Part shown: positions 9,020 through 18,184 of the stretch, piece by piece | How positions within the stretch are numbered: the first letter of the stretch is position 1 | Layout: every line of letters begins with the position of its first letter | NCBI GenBank assembly: GCA_965198995.1 | Contig: CBDAQG010000002.1 | Coordinates: 2,542,001 to 2,606,000 of the forward strand | DNA length: 64,000 nucleotides | Direction: 5' to 3' | Source: CAXMMR01 sp965198995 | GTDB taxonomy: Bacteria; Pseudomonadota; Alphaproteobacteria; Acetobacterales; Acetobacteraceae | Notes under the pieces: generated by a model | The model's database searches: none | The model's input: the letters and a program-made list of their open reading frames with translations, nothing else | Told to the model about the DNA's origin: nothing | Position numbers and translations under genes: made by a program

Positions 9020-10828
9020 TCAGTGCCAAGCAGGCTCGCCGCCGCCGCGCGTCTCACCGTATTGTCCGTCCGCATTCAACGCTTCAAGAGCCTGAGTGAG
9101 CGCCTTGAGACGGGTCTGATTGGCGTCGTCCATAACCGTCGCGAAGGCGTCCCTGGCTCGCGTTACCTCGTGCTCCAGGCGCTCGCGGTGCATGATGCCG
9201 AAAAAATGCCACCAGCCGGCCTCGGCTTCCGCCGGCATCGCGTCCGGTTTCGCGCAGGCCGGGAGCGTTTGAGGAGCCTGCGTCAGCACGGTCGCGACGA
9301 CCGGACCTAAGCCGGAGTGGTGCAGGTGGGCGAGCAGGGTCGCGCTGTCAAGCGGCTCGTCCCCGTGCGGGCACGACAGCACCGCGTCACGCAGCTCGCC
9401 GAGCGGTGGGGGCAGCGCGAGACCGGCATAGGCCTCCTCGACGTCGTGCAGCAGCGAGGGGTGGCGCAGCAGGATCGCGGTCAGCATGCGGGCCTGCTCG
9501 GCCGCCGAGCCGGTCGCCATCGCCTCGGCGCCCGGACGCAGGTGGCGCGGCGCCTGTGGCACAGCGTGGCGCCGGCGGCTCGCGTAAAAGCGGTCCTTGA
9601 GCGCGCGGCGATACTCACCGGCGAGGCTGCGGTCCTGGATCAGCGCCGCCTGACGGTCGAGCTGAGCCAGCAGCGACGCCGCCTGCTCCGGGGTGCCGCC
9701 ATTGCCGGCGAGCTCGCGGGTGAACGCCCACACCGCCTCGACCATCGGACGCGCGCCGTCGAGCACCTGCCGCATGCCGGCGGCGCCCCGACCCATCACC
9801 AGCGTGTCCGGATCCTCGCCCGCCGGGAGGCTGGCGACCGCCAGGCTGCGCTCCGGCGTGATCAGCGGCAGCGCGATCGACAGCGCCCGCGCGGCCGCCC
9901 GGCTGCCCGCCGCGTCGCCGTCGAAGCACAGCACTGGCGCCGGCGAGAGCCGCCACAGCGCCTCCAACTGCTCGGCCGTCAGCGCCGTGCCGAGGGGTGC
10001 GACCGCCGCCTGCAGCCCGGCCTGGCTGAGCGCGATCACGTCCATGTAGCCCTCGACCACCACCACCACGTCCTTGCGCGCCGCCGCTCTGGCGAGGTCC
10101 AGGCCGTACAGCGTGCGGCGCTTGGCGAAGAGCGGCGTCTCCGGGCCATTGAGGTATTTCGGCTGGCCGTCGCCCAGTGTGCGGCCGCCGAAGCTGATCA
10201 CCCGGCCGGAGCGGTCGCGGATCGGGAACATCACCCGGGCGTAGAACAGCTCCGAGCCGAGGCGGCCGTCCTCGCCGATCCGCAGCAGCCCGGTCTCGCC
10301 GAGCCGCTCGCGCTCGATCCCCGCCCGCCCCAGGTCGGCGACGAGCGAGCCCCTGCCCTCACCCGACCAACCGAGGCCAAAGCGCTCGATCGTCTCGTCC
10401 GTGAGCCCGCGCCGGCGAAGGTAGGCCAGCGCCGGCGCGCCCTCGGGCAGGAACAGCCGGCGCCGATACGAGGCCTCGGCGGCCGCCATGATGTCGTGCA
10501 GGTCGTGACGGCGGCGCTCCGCCTCATCGACCTGGCGCGTGGGCTTGGGCACCTCCAGCCCCGCCTCGGCGGCGAGCTGCGCCACCGCCTCGGGGAAGCT
10601 CGCGCCGGCACTGCCCATGACGAAGCTCACCGCATCGCCGTGCACGCCGCAGCCGAAGCAGTGATAGTGATCCTCGTAGACGTAGAAGCTCGGGGTCTTC
10701 TCGCCGTGGAACGGACAGCAGCCGCGCCAATTGCGGCCGGATCGCTCCAGCTTGACGCGGCGCCCAACCACGGCCGCCAGCGGCGTGCGGGCGCGAAGCT
10801 CGTCGAGAAAGGCGGCAGACAAGGGCAT
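9020..10828 (-). CDS. dnaG: DNA primase
   Basis: Makes RNA primers for lagging-strand synthesis with the DnaB helicase. The 602-residue protein has the N-terminal CHC2 zinc site (Cys38, His41, Cys57, Cys60 in CPFHGEKTPSF...CFGCG), the RNA-polymerase core with ISFGGRTLGDGQPKYLNGPE, and a Toprim domain with VVVVEGYMDVIAL and CFDGDAAG. The C-terminal helicase-binding domain is weakly conserved, as usual. It stands between the yqeY-like gene and rpoD, an arrangement resembling the rpsU-dnaG-rpoD operon with YqeY in the rpsU position. Confidence 0.98.
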   Translation of the reverse strand: MPLSAAFLDELRARTPLAAVVGRRVKLERSGRNWRGCCPFHGEKTPSFYVYEDHYHCFGCGVHGDAVSFVMGSAGASFPEAVAQLAAEAGLEVPKPTRQVDEAERRRHDLHDIMAAAEASYRRRLFLPEGAPALAYLRRRGLTDETIERFGLGWSGEGRGSLVADLGRAGIERERLGETGLLRIGEDGRLGSELFYARVMFPIRDRSGRVISFGGRTLGDGQPKYLNGPETPLFAKRRTLYGLDLARAAARKDVVVVVEGYMDVIALSQAGLQAAVAPLGTALTAEQLEALWRLSPAPVLCFDGDAAGSRAAARALSIALPLITPERSLAVASLPAGEDPDTLVMGRGAAGMRQVLDGARPMVEAVWAFTRELAGNGGTPEQAASLLAQLDRQAALIQDRSLAGEYRRALKDRFYASRRRHAVPQAPRHLRPGAEAMATGSAAEQARMLTAILLRHPSLLHDVEEAYAGLALPPPLGELRDAVLSCPHGDEPLDSATLLAHLHHSGLGPVVATVLTQAPQTLPACAKPDAMPAEAEAGWWHFFGIMHRERLEHEVTRARDAFATVMDDANQTRLKALTQALEALNADGQYGETRGGGEPAWH

Positions 10829-11160
10829 CGGAGAATGACGCTAGCATGAAATACAGCAAGATTCGGCCAGCGAAGCGGCAGACATGGCAAAGCAGGGCAA
10901 GGGCGCTGCCCTTGACCCGCTGGGGCCGGGAGGCCCCAGACCCCGATACCGAAGAGACTGAATTGGTTGTCTTGCCTATAGGCAAGACCTCCGTAACCTA
11001 CTGATCTATAATGTTTGGTCTTCTAGTAACCTTGCTCGTCACGCCCGATTAAGCCGCCGCCTATCGAAAGTGCCAAGCCGGCCGTAAACACAGACTAGTA
11101 GATGGATTTCAAAGGCTTCGCCTTTGATGGGGTCAAGGGGCAAGGCCCCTTGCCTTGCCT
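10829..11160. other. Spacer between dnaG and the yqeY-like gene: repeats and a palindrome
   Basis: No gene is visible here. It holds a family A block at 10884-10947 (GCAAGGGCGCTGCCCTTGACC and GGGGCCGGGAGGCCCC), an 18-bp palindrome at 10970-10987, a relatively AT-rich stretch around 10995-11030 that may hold a dnaG promoter on the minus strand, and a second family A block at 11102-11160 abutting the yqeY stop. Confidence 0.6.
10970..10987. repeat. 18-bp palindrome, copy 1
   Basis: TCTTGCCTATAGGCAAGA, perfectly self-complementary. A near-identical copy (TCTTGCCAATAGGCAAGA) is at 63491-63508, 52 kb away, also intergenic. It could be a protein binding site or part of a dispersed element. Confidence 0.6.
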
Positions 11161-11619
11161 TTAGCCGCCGAGTCTCGCCTTTACGAGTGGCCCGACTTTG
11201 CTCATGTCCAGGCTGGCGGCGTATTTGGCTTTGAGCGCCGCCATGACCTGGCCCATCTGCTTGGGGCTGGTGGCGCCGATGCTGGCGACGGCTTCGTCGA
11301 CGGCGGTGGCCATGGCGTCATTGTCGAGCTGACGCGGCAGGAAGTGCTCGATGACGGCGATTTCGGCGCGTTCCTTGTCGGCGAGCTCAGGACGGTTGCC
11401 TTGGACGTAGAGGGCGATCGAGTCGTGGCGCGACTTGACCATCGAGCGCAGGGCGGCGTGCAGCTCGTCATCGGGCACCTGGGCGGGCGACTTCGTTCGG
11501 GCGGCGATGTCGACGTCCTTGATGCGAGCCATGATCATGCGGAGCGTGCCGGTGCGGGCGCTGTCGCCCGACTTCATTGAGGCCTTCACGGCCTCCATTA
11601 CGGCGCTGCGCAGATCCAT
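11161..11619 (-). CDS. GatB/YqeY domain protein
   Basis: A 152-residue helical protein of the YqeY family, related to the tail of the GatB subunit of the tRNA-dependent amidotransferase. Seen: TLRMIMARIKDVDIAAR near the start, the central basic MVKSRHDSIALYV and AVIEHFLPRQL, and the C-terminal MGQVMAALKAKY. Its cellular role is not established; it likely binds tRNA-related partners. It is divergent from carA across a 113-bp control region and lies upstream of dnaG-rpoD, so it may be the first gene of that operon. Confidence 0.93.
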   Translation of the reverse strand: MDLRSAVMEAVKASMKSGDSARTGTLRMIMARIKDVDIAARTKSPAQVPDDELHAALRSMVKSRHDSIALYVQGNRPELADKERAEIAVIEHFLPRQLDNDAMATAVDEAVASIGATSPKQMGQVMAALKAKYAASLDMSKVGPLVKARLGG

Positions 11620-11675
11620 GGATGTGTTCCTTGTCAGGCGGCAGGTCAGCCGCGCCTTGTTTGATTGGAAAATCT

Positions 11676-11709
11676 TTCCCAGCTTTCGATACCGTGTTTG
11701 ATCTGGGAA
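11676..11709. promoter_or_regulatory. Inverted repeat in the yqeY-carA divergent region
   Basis: TTCCCAG at 11676-11682 is repeated inverted as CTGGGAA at 11703-11709, centred in the divergent promoter region and 24 bp before the carA start. It could be an operator, and the HTH domain of CarA is a candidate ligand. No -35/-10 pair is convincing, so this is inference. Confidence 0.35.
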
Positions 11710-11732
11710 GTTTGCTCCCGTAAGGTTGGGGC

Positions 11733-13079
11733 ATGACCCTGGACATCGACGGCATCATCGAGCGGATGGGCGGTGCGGAGCGTGCCGCAGCGCTATGTGG
11801 CATCGGCACCGAGGCGGTGCGCAAGTGGCGGCAGTCGCGCGCTATCCCGACGCGACATTGGAGCGCCGTGATGGCGGCAACCGGCTTGCGCTTCGCTGAG
11901 CTCGAGGGTGGCGAGCCGGCGGGCGAAGGCGAGGCGCCGGACGGCGCGACGGCGGTGCTGGTGCTGGCAGATGGCAGCTGCCTGTGGGGGCGCGGCTTTG
12001 GCGCGCACTCGCCGGGCGCCGAGCGGATCGGCGAGGTGTGCTTCAACACCGGCATGACCGGCTATCAGGAGACGCTGACCGACCCCTCCTATGCCGCGCA
12101 GATCATCACCTTCACCTTCCCGCATATCGGCAATGTCGGCGCCAATCTGGAGGACGTCGAGGCCGGCACGATCGCGGCGCGCGGCCTGGTGGTGAAGGAG
12201 GATCTCACCGAGGCGTCGAACTGGCGCGCCACGCAGCCGCTCGACCGCTGGCTGCGTGGCCAGGCGGTGAGCGGCATCGCCGGGGTGGATACGCGGGCGC
12301 TGACGCTGCGGATCCGGCAGGGTGGGCCGGCGACCGGGGTGATCAGCTTTCCGGCCGACGGCCGCTTTGACCTGCCGGCGCTGCGCGCGGCAGCGCGCGA
12401 CTGGGCCGGGCTCGAGGGAATGGATTTGGCGCGGGCGGTGTCCTGCACCCAGAGCTACGAGTGGGGCCAGACGGAGTGGGCCTGGCCGGAGGGGTTCGGC
12501 GTGCAGGCGGCGCCGGCGCGCCACGTCGTGGCGGTGGATTATGGCGCCAAACGCAACATCCTGCGCTGCCTGGCGGCGACCGGTAGCCGGGTCACCGTGG
12601 TGCCGGCGGCGGCGAGTGCCGAGGACATCCTTCGCCTCAAGCCGGACGGCGTGTTCCTCTCCAACGGTCCGGGTGACCCGGCGGCGACGGGGGTCTATGC
12701 GGTGCCCGCGATCAAGGGCGTGCTCGCCGCCCGCGTGCCGGTGTTCGGCATCTGCCTTGGCCACCAGCTGTTGGCGCTGGCGCTGGGGGCGAAGACCTAC
12801 AAGCTCAAGCAGGGCCACCGCGGCCAGAACCAGCCGGTGACCGACCTGGCGACCGGGCGGGTCGAGATCACCAGCCAGAACCACGGTTTTGCGGTGGACG
12901 AGGCGACGCTGCCCGAGGGCGTGCGGGTCACCCACCGCTCGCTGTTCGACGGCTCCAACGAGGGCATCGCCTGCGCGGGGCAGCGCGCCTTCAGCGTGCA
13001 GTATCATCCCGAGGCGACGCCGGGGCCGTCCGACAGCCACCATCTCTTCCAACGCTTCGTCGCTCTGATGGCTGGCTGA
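11733..13079 (+). CDS. carA: Carbamoyl-phosphate synthase small subunit with N-terminal HTH domain
   Basis: Glutamine amidotransferase subunit: hydrolyses glutamine and feeds ammonia to CarB for arginine and pyrimidine synthesis. Ordinary CarA starts at about residue 73 (TAVLVLADGS). The family motifs FNTGMTGYQE, DPSYAAQIITFTFPHIGNVG, the nucleophile Cys341 in FGICLGHQ, and His425/Glu427 in YHPE are all present. The first 60 residues form an extra domain, with IIERMGGAERAAALCGIGTE then AVRKWRQSRAIPTRHWSAVM, matching the YdaS/Cro-like helix-turn-helix pattern in which KW begins the recognition helix. A Pro/Ala/Gly-rich linker follows. No stop separates the two parts. The ATG at 11733 follows TAAGG by 8 bases; an internal GTG start is possible but has no good site. 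Confidence 0.95.
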   Translation: MTLDIDGIIERMGGAERAAALCGIGTEAVRKWRQSRAIPTRHWSAVMAATGLRFAELEGGEPAGEGEAPDGATAVLVLADGSCLWGRGFGAHSPGAERIGEVCFNTGMTGYQETLTDPSYAAQIITFTFPHIGNVGANLEDVEAGTIAARGLVVKEDLTEASNWRATQPLDRWLRGQAVSGIAGVDTRALTLRIRQGGPATGVISFPADGRFDLPALRAAARDWAGLEGMDLARAVSCTQSYEWGQTEWAWPEGFGVQAAPARHVVAVDYGAKRNILRCLAATGSRVTVVPAAASAEDILRLKPDGVFLSNGPGDPAATGVYAVPAIKGVLAARVPVFGICLGHQLLALALGAKTYKLKQGHRGQNQPVTDLATGRVEITSQNHGFAVDEATLPEGVRVTHRSLFDGSNEGIACAGQRAFSVQYHPEATPGPSDSHHLFQRFVALMAG

Positions 13080-13082
13080 GCG

Positions 13083-16000
13083 ATGCCGAAACGCACCGAC
13101 ATCCGGTCGATCCTGATCATCGGCGCCGGGCCGATCATCATCGGCCAGGCCTGCGAGTTCGACTATTCCGGCGCGCAGGCCTGCAAGGCGCTCAGGGCCG
13201 AGGGCTACCGGGTGGTGCTGGTGAACTCCAACCCGGCGACGATCATGACCGATCCGAACCTGGCGGACGCGACCTACATCGAGCCGATCACGCCGGAAAT
13301 GGTCGAGCGCATCATCATCCGCGAGCGGCCGGACGCGCTGCTGCCGACGATGGGCGGGCAGACGGCGCTCAACACGGCGATGAAGCTCGACGCCGCGGGG
13401 GTTCTGGCGCGCCACGGCGTCGAGCTGATCGGGGCGAAGGCCGAGGTGATCGACCGCGCCGAAGACCGGCTGAAGTTCCGCGACGCGATGGAGGAGATCG
13501 GCATCGCCGGGCCGCGCTCGGCGATTGCGCACTCGCTCGACGAGGCGCGCGCCGGGCTTGCGGCCGTCGGCCTGCCGGCGGTGATCCGGCCCTCCTTCAC
13601 CCTGGGCGGCACCGGCGGCGGCATTGCCTATAACCGGGAAGAGTTCGAGGCCTTCGTGCTCTCCGGGCTTGCCGCCTCGCCGACCGACGAGGTGCTCATC
13701 GAGGAGAGCCTCGTCGGCTGGAAGGAGTACGAGATGGAGGTGGTCCGCGACAGCGCGGACAACTGCATCATCGTCTGCGCGATCGAGAACGTCGACCCGA
13801 TGGGCATCCATACCGGCGACAGCATCACCGTCGCACCGGCGCTGACGCTGACCGACCGCGAGTATCAGCGGATGCGCAACGCGTCGATCGCCTGCCTGCG
13901 GCGGATCGGCGTCGACACCGGCGGCTCCAACGTGCAGTTCGCGATCAACCCGGCGGACGGGCGAATGCTGGTGATCGAGATGAACCCGCGGGTCTCGCGC
14001 TCCTCGGCGCTGGCCTCCAAGGCGACCGGGTTTCCGATCGCCAAGATCGCCGCCAAGCTCGCTGTCGGCTACACGCTGGACGAGCTCGCCAACGACATCA
14101 CGCACCCTAAGGAGGCGGACGGAATCACCATTCCGGCCGCCTTCGAGCCGACCATCGACTACGTGGTGGTCAAGATCCCGCGCTTCACGTTCGAGAAGTT
14201 TCCCGGCACGCCGGCGCTGCTGTCGACCTCGATGAAGTCGGTCGGCGAGGCGATGGCGATCGGGCGCAGCTTTGCCGAGGCGCTGCAGAAGGGGTTGCGC
14301 TCGCTCGAGACCGGGCTCGCCGGGCTCGACCCGGTGGAGGTGCCGGGCGATGGCAGCCACGATGCGTATCGCGCCGCGTTGTCCCAGCCGACGCCGGACC
14401 GGTTGCTGATCGCCGCCGACGCGCTGCGGGCGGGGCTGTCCGTCGAGGACGTCCATGTGGTGAGCCGCTTTGATCCATGGTTCCTGCGCGAGCTGGCGCG
14501 GATCGTCGCTGCCGAGCGGGTGGTGGCGCGGGACGGCTTGCCGCGGCGCACGGGGGCGCTGCGGCGGCTCAAGGCGCTGGGGTTTTCCGACATCCAGCTC
14601 GCCCGGCTTGCCGGCGTGCGGCCGACCGAGGTGGCGGCGCTGCGGGCGGGGCTTGGGGTGCGGCCGGTCTATAAGCGCATTGACACCTGCGCCGGCGAGT
14701 TCGCCTCGGCCACACCTTACCTCTACTCCACCTACGAGGGCGGCTTCGGCGTGCCGGCCTGCGAGGCCGAGCCCGAGGACGCGCAGAAGATCATCATCCT
14801 CGGCGGCGGACCGAACCGAATCGGCCAAGGCATCGAGTTCGACTATTGCTGCGTGCATGCCGCCTACGCGCTGCGCGAGGCCGGATTTCAGACCATCATG
14901 GTCAACTGCAACCCGGAGACGGTCAGCACCGACTACGACACCTCGGACCGGCTGTATTTCGAGCCGCTGACCGCCGAGGACGTGATCGCGCTGGTGCGAC
15001 GCGAGGCCGAGAGCGGGCGGGTGCTCGGCTGCATCGTGCAGTATGGCGGCCAGACGCCGCTCAAGCTCAGCCGCTCGCTCGAGGAGGCGGGGATCGCCGT
15101 GCTCGGCACCTCGGCCGATGCGATCGACGTCGCCGAGGACCGCGAGCGCTTCCAGGCGCTGCTGCGCCGGCTGCATTTGCGCCAGCCGGAGAACGGCATC
15201 GCGCGCAGCACCGCCGAGGCGGAGGGGGTGGCCGAACGGGTCGGCTACCCGGTGGTGATCCGGCCGTCCTACGTGTTGGGTGGGCGGGCGATGGAGATCG
15301 TGCAGGACCGCACCCAGCTCAAGCGCTACATGCGCGAGGCGGTGCGGGTCTCGGCCGACGGCTCGTTCGGCGCCACCTCTTTCAGCGAGGGCCCGGTGCT
15401 GATCGACCGTTACCTCAACGACGCGATCGAGGTCGACGTCGACTGCATCAGCGACGGCCAGACGGTCTATGTCGCCGGGGTGATGGAGCACATCGAGGAG
15501 GCGGGGATCCATTCGGGCGACAGCGCCTGCTCGCTGCCGCCCTACACGCTGAGCCCGTCGATGGTGACCGAGCTCAAGCTGCAGACCGAGGCGATGGCGC
15601 GGGCGCTGAACGTCATCGGGCTGATGAACGTGCAGTATGCGATCAAGGACAACGACGTCTACGTGCTGGAGGTCAACCCGCGGGCGTCGCGCACGGTGCC
15701 GTTCGTCGCCAAGGCGACGGGGGTGCCGGTGGCCAAGATCGGCGCCCGAGTGATGGCGGGCGCGCGGCTGGCGGAGTTCCGGCTCGACGACCAGGCGATC
15801 GCGCCGCACGTCGCGGTCAAGGAGGCGGTGTTTCCGTTCAACCGGTTCGCCGGCGTCGACACGCTGCTCGGGCCGGAGATGAAGTCGACCGGCGAGGTGA
15901 TGGGGCTGGACAGCAGCTTCGAGCGCGCCTTTGCCAAGGCCCAGCTCGGCGCCGGGGTGAAGCTGCCGCTGGCCGGCTGCGCCTTTCTCTCGGTGCGCGA

Positions 16001-16376
16001 GGGTGACAAGGGCGCGCTCGCGGGCCTGGCCAGCCGGCTGCGCTCGATGGGGTTCTCGATCCTGGCGACACGCGGCACGGCGGCGCGCATCCGCGCCTCG
16101 GGGATTGACTGCGCGGTGGTCAACAAGGTGTTGGAGGGCCGGCCGCACTGCGTGGACGCGATCCGCTCGGGCGAGGTGCAGCTGGTGATCAACACCTCGG
16201 CCGGCGCCCAGGCGGCGGTCGACAGCTTCGACATCCGCCGCTCGGCGCTGACCGCCGGGGTGCCGCACTACACCACCGTGGCCGGCGCGCGGGCCGCTGT
16301 GCACGCCATTGCGGCGCTCAAGGCCGACACACTTGAAGTTGCGCCGCTGCAGTCGTATTTTCGGGGATCGTATTAG
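13083..16376 (+). CDS. carB: Carbamoyl-phosphate synthase large subunit
   Basis: Makes carbamoyl phosphate from bicarbonate, ammonia and two ATP, in complex with CarA. The 1097-residue protein has the full duplicated plan: an N-terminal half (GAGPIIIGQACEFDYSG; ATP-grasp with RPSFTLGGTGGG; EMNPRVSRSSALASKATG), an oligomerisation domain, a second half with the parallel motifs GGGPNRIGQGIEFDYC, RPSYVLGGRAM and EVNPRASRTVPFVAKATG, and a C-terminal MGS-like allosteric domain from about residue 960 (LRSMGFSILATRGTA). It starts 3 bases after the carA stop, so the two are certainly cotranscribed. Confidence 0.98.
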   Translation: MPKRTDIRSILIIGAGPIIIGQACEFDYSGAQACKALRAEGYRVVLVNSNPATIMTDPNLADATYIEPITPEMVERIIIRERPDALLPTMGGQTALNTAMKLDAAGVLARHGVELIGAKAEVIDRAEDRLKFRDAMEEIGIAGPRSAIAHSLDEARAGLAAVGLPAVIRPSFTLGGTGGGIAYNREEFEAFVLSGLAASPTDEVLIEESLVGWKEYEMEVVRDSADNCIIVCAIENVDPMGIHTGDSITVAPALTLTDREYQRMRNASIACLRRIGVDTGGSNVQFAINPADGRMLVIEMNPRVSRSSALASKATGFPIAKIAAKLAVGYTLDELANDITHPKEADGITIPAAFEPTIDYVVVKIPRFTFEKFPGTPALLSTSMKSVGEAMAIGRSFAEALQKGLRSLETGLAGLDPVEVPGDGSHDAYRAALSQPTPDRLLIAADALRAGLSVEDVHVVSRFDPWFLRELARIVAAERVVARDGLPRRTGALRRLKALGFSDIQLARLAGVRPTEVAALRAGLGVRPVYKRIDTCAGEFASATPYLYSTYEGGFGVPACEAEPEDAQKIIILGGGPNRIGQGIEFDYCCVHAAYALREAGFQTIMVNCNPETVSTDYDTSDRLYFEPLTAEDVIALVRREAESGRVLGCIVQYGGQTPLKLSRSLEEAGIAVLGTSADAIDVAEDRERFQALLRRLHLRQPENGIARSTAEAEGVAERVGYPVVIRPSYVLGGRAMEIVQDRTQLKRYMREAVRVSADGSFGATSFSEGPVLIDRYLNDAIEVDVDCISDGQTVYVAGVMEHIEEAGIHSGDSACSLPPYTLSPSMVTELKLQTEAMARALNVIGLMNVQYAIKDNDVYVLEVNPRASRTVPFVAKATGVPVAKIGARVMAGARLAEFRLDDQAIAPHVAVKEAVFPFNRFAGVDTLLGPEMKSTGEVMGLDSSFERAFAKAQLGAGVKLPLAGCAFLSVREGDKGALAGLASRLRSMGFSILATRGTAARIRASGIDCAVVNKVLEGRPHCVDAIRSGEVQLVINTSAGAQAAVDSFDIRRSALTAGVPHYTTVAGARAAVHAIAALKADTLEVAPLQSYFRGSY

Positions 16377-16378
16377 TC

Positions 16379-16400
16379 GCCTCCGGATTGGCCGGAGGCC
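16379..16400 (+). terminator. Hairpin between carB and greA
   Basis: GCCTCCGG-ATTG-GCCGGAGGC followed by CGTTT. A stable 8-bp stem with a short T run, just after the carB stop. It may be a weak terminator or a processing site, since greA follows on the same strand. Confidence 0.4.
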
Positions 16401-16462
16401 GTTTGCGGTTGCACGCCACGCTTTCAGCCGGGCGTCGCCGACACGCCGTCAAGGACGCTTCG

Positions 16463-16936
16463 TTGCAGAAATTTCCGATGACCGGGCCCGGGCTGAGGCG
16501 CCTTGAGGATGAGCTGAGGCAGCTCAAGAGCGAGGCGCGCCCCGAGGTCATCCGGGCGATCGCCGAGGCGCGCACCCATGGCGACCTGTCGGAGAACGCC
16601 GAGTATCACGCCGCGCGCGACCGGCAGTCGTTTATCGAGGGGCGCATTGCCGAGCTTGAGGAGATCGTCTCCTCGGTTGAGGTGATCGACCCGTCGACGC
16701 TGTCGGGCGACACGGTGAAGTTCGGCGCCCATGTCCGGCTCGTCGACGAGGAGACCGAGAAGGAGGCGAGCTACCAGCTCGTCGGGCTGCACGAGGCCGA
16801 CATCAAGGCGCAGCGGCTGTCGATCTCCTCCCCGCTGGCCAAGGCGCTGATCGGCAAGAAGCCGGGTGACAGCATCTCCGTCCCTGCCCCTGGCGGCGAC
16901 CGCACCTACGAGATCCTCGCCGTCAAGTTCGTCTGA
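16463..16936 (+). CDS. greA: Transcription elongation factor GreA
   Basis: Rescues backtracked RNA polymerase by stimulating transcript cleavage. The 157-residue protein matches the usual length (158 in E. coli). The N-terminal coiled coil has HGDLSENAEYHAARDRQSF with the acidic tip residues, followed by the FKBP-like C-terminal domain (LVGLHEADI, SISSPLAKALIGKKPGDSI). The start is a TTG at 16463: AAGGA lies 7 bases upstream and the protein then begins MQKFPMTGPGLRRLEDEL, the conserved opening. An ATG at 16388 would add 25 non-conserved residues. Confidence 0.95.
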   Translation: MQKFPMTGPGLRRLEDELRQLKSEARPEVIRAIAEARTHGDLSENAEYHAARDRQSFIEGRIAELEEIVSSVEVIDPSTLSGDTVKFGAHVRLVDEETEKEASYQLVGLHEADIKAQRLSISSPLAKALIGKKPGDSISVPAPGGDRTYEILAVKFV

Positions 16937-16943
16937 CCGGGTC

Positions 16944-18173
16944 ATGGACGTCGCCATCGGCAGCCTGCCTGAGAGCGGGCTCGACGGGCCTGCTGTAACG
17001 CTCGCCGACGTGCGGGCGGCGGCGGATCGGATCCGCGGCCGGGTGCTGCGCACGCCCGCGATCAGCTCCGAGGCGATTAATCAGGCGACCGGCGCCACGG
17101 TCACGCTCAAGCTCGACACGCTGCAGGCGGTCGGCTCGTTCAAGGAGCGCGGCGCGGCCAACCGGCTGGCGCTGCTCGATGCCAGCGAGCGGGCGCGCGG
17201 CGTCGTCGCGATGTCGGCCGGCAACCATGCGCAGGGGGTGGCGCGCCACGCCGCGCTGCTCGGCATCCGCGCGGTAATCGTGATGCCGAGCTTCACGCCG
17301 CTCGCCAAGGTGAGCCGCACCGCCGGGTATGGCGCCGAGGTGGTGCTGCACGGCGAGACGTTGGCCGAGAGCACGGCGCGGGCGCATGCGCTGGCGGCCG
17401 AGCAGGGGCTGGTGTTCATCCACCCCTATGACGACCTGGCGATCATCGCCGGCCAGGGCACGCTGGCGCTTGAGCTGCTGGAGGACGCGCCGGAGCTCGA
17501 CATGCTGGTGGTGCCGATCGGCGGCGGCGGGCTGATCGCCGGCTGCGCTGTGGCGGCGAAGGGGCTGAACCCGGCGATCGAGATCATCGGCGTGCAGGTC
17601 GCCTCGCACGCCTCGCTGGTGGCGATGCCGATCGCCGGCGGCTCGACGATCGCCGAGGGCATCGCGGTCGGCCAGACCGGCGTGCTGACGCGGCCGATGA
17701 TCCGGCGGCACGTCTCGGACGTGCTGGTGGCATCAGAAGAGAGCGTGGAGGCGGCGGTGGTGCTGCTCGCGGAGGGCGCCAAGCTGGTGGCCGAGGGCGC
17801 CGGGGCGGCCGCACTCGCCGGCATGCTGGCCCATCCCGAGCGCTTCCGCGGCCGGCGCGTCGGCGTGCCGGTGTGCGGCGCCAACATCGACGCGCGGATC
17901 CTCGCCAACGTGCTGATGCGCGGCCTGCTGCGCGACGGCCGCCTGTTGCGGCTGCGGATGGAAATCCCGGACCGGCCTGGCGTGCTGGCCGACATCGCGA
18001 CCATCATCGGCCGCTCGGGCGGCAACATCATCGAGGTGCAGCATCAGCGATTGCGGGCGGTGCCGAGCGTGCAGGCGGCGGTGCTCGAGGTGATGGTGGA
18101 GGCGCGCGACCAACTGCACGCGCAGGCGATCGAGACGGCGTTGATGGCTCGGTATGTGGTGCAGCGGGGATAG
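16944..18173 (+). CDS. ilvA: Threonine ammonia-lyase (threonine dehydratase) with ACT domain
   Basis: A PLP enzyme converting threonine (and serine) to 2-oxobutanoate plus ammonia. The 409-residue protein has the PLP lysine in VGSFKERGAANR, SAGNHAQGVA, the phosphate-binding GGGGL, and a C-terminal ACT domain (IPDRPGVLADIATIIGRSGG). One ACT domain and this length fit the COG1171 class rather than the 500-residue biosynthetic IlvA with two ACT-like domains, so whether it serves isoleucine synthesis or threonine breakdown is unclear. It starts 7 bases after the greA stop. Confidence 0.92.
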   Translation: MDVAIGSLPESGLDGPAVTLADVRAAADRIRGRVLRTPAISSEAINQATGATVTLKLDTLQAVGSFKERGAANRLALLDASERARGVVAMSAGNHAQGVARHAALLGIRAVIVMPSFTPLAKVSRTAGYGAEVVLHGETLAESTARAHALAAEQGLVFIHPYDDLAIIAGQGTLALELLEDAPELDMLVVPIGGGGLIAGCAVAAKGLNPAIEIIGVQVASHASLVAMPIAGGSTIAEGIAVGQTGVLTRPMIRRHVSDVLVASEESVEAAVVLLAEGAKLVAEGAGAAALAGMLAHPERFRGRRVGVPVCGANIDARILANVLMRGLLRDGRLLRLRMEIPDRPGVLADIATIIGRSGGNIIEVQHQRLRAVPSVQAAVLEVMVEARDQLHAQAIETALMARYVVQRG

Positions 18174-18184
18174 CGGGACGCAAG

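Noticed and set aside
11793..16304. A 1503-codon open frame on the minus strand over carA and carB.
   Set aside because: High-GC coding DNA lacks stop codons in the opposite frame; the translation is Arg/Ala/Gly/His-rich with no motif, while the plus strand encodes complete CarA and CarB.
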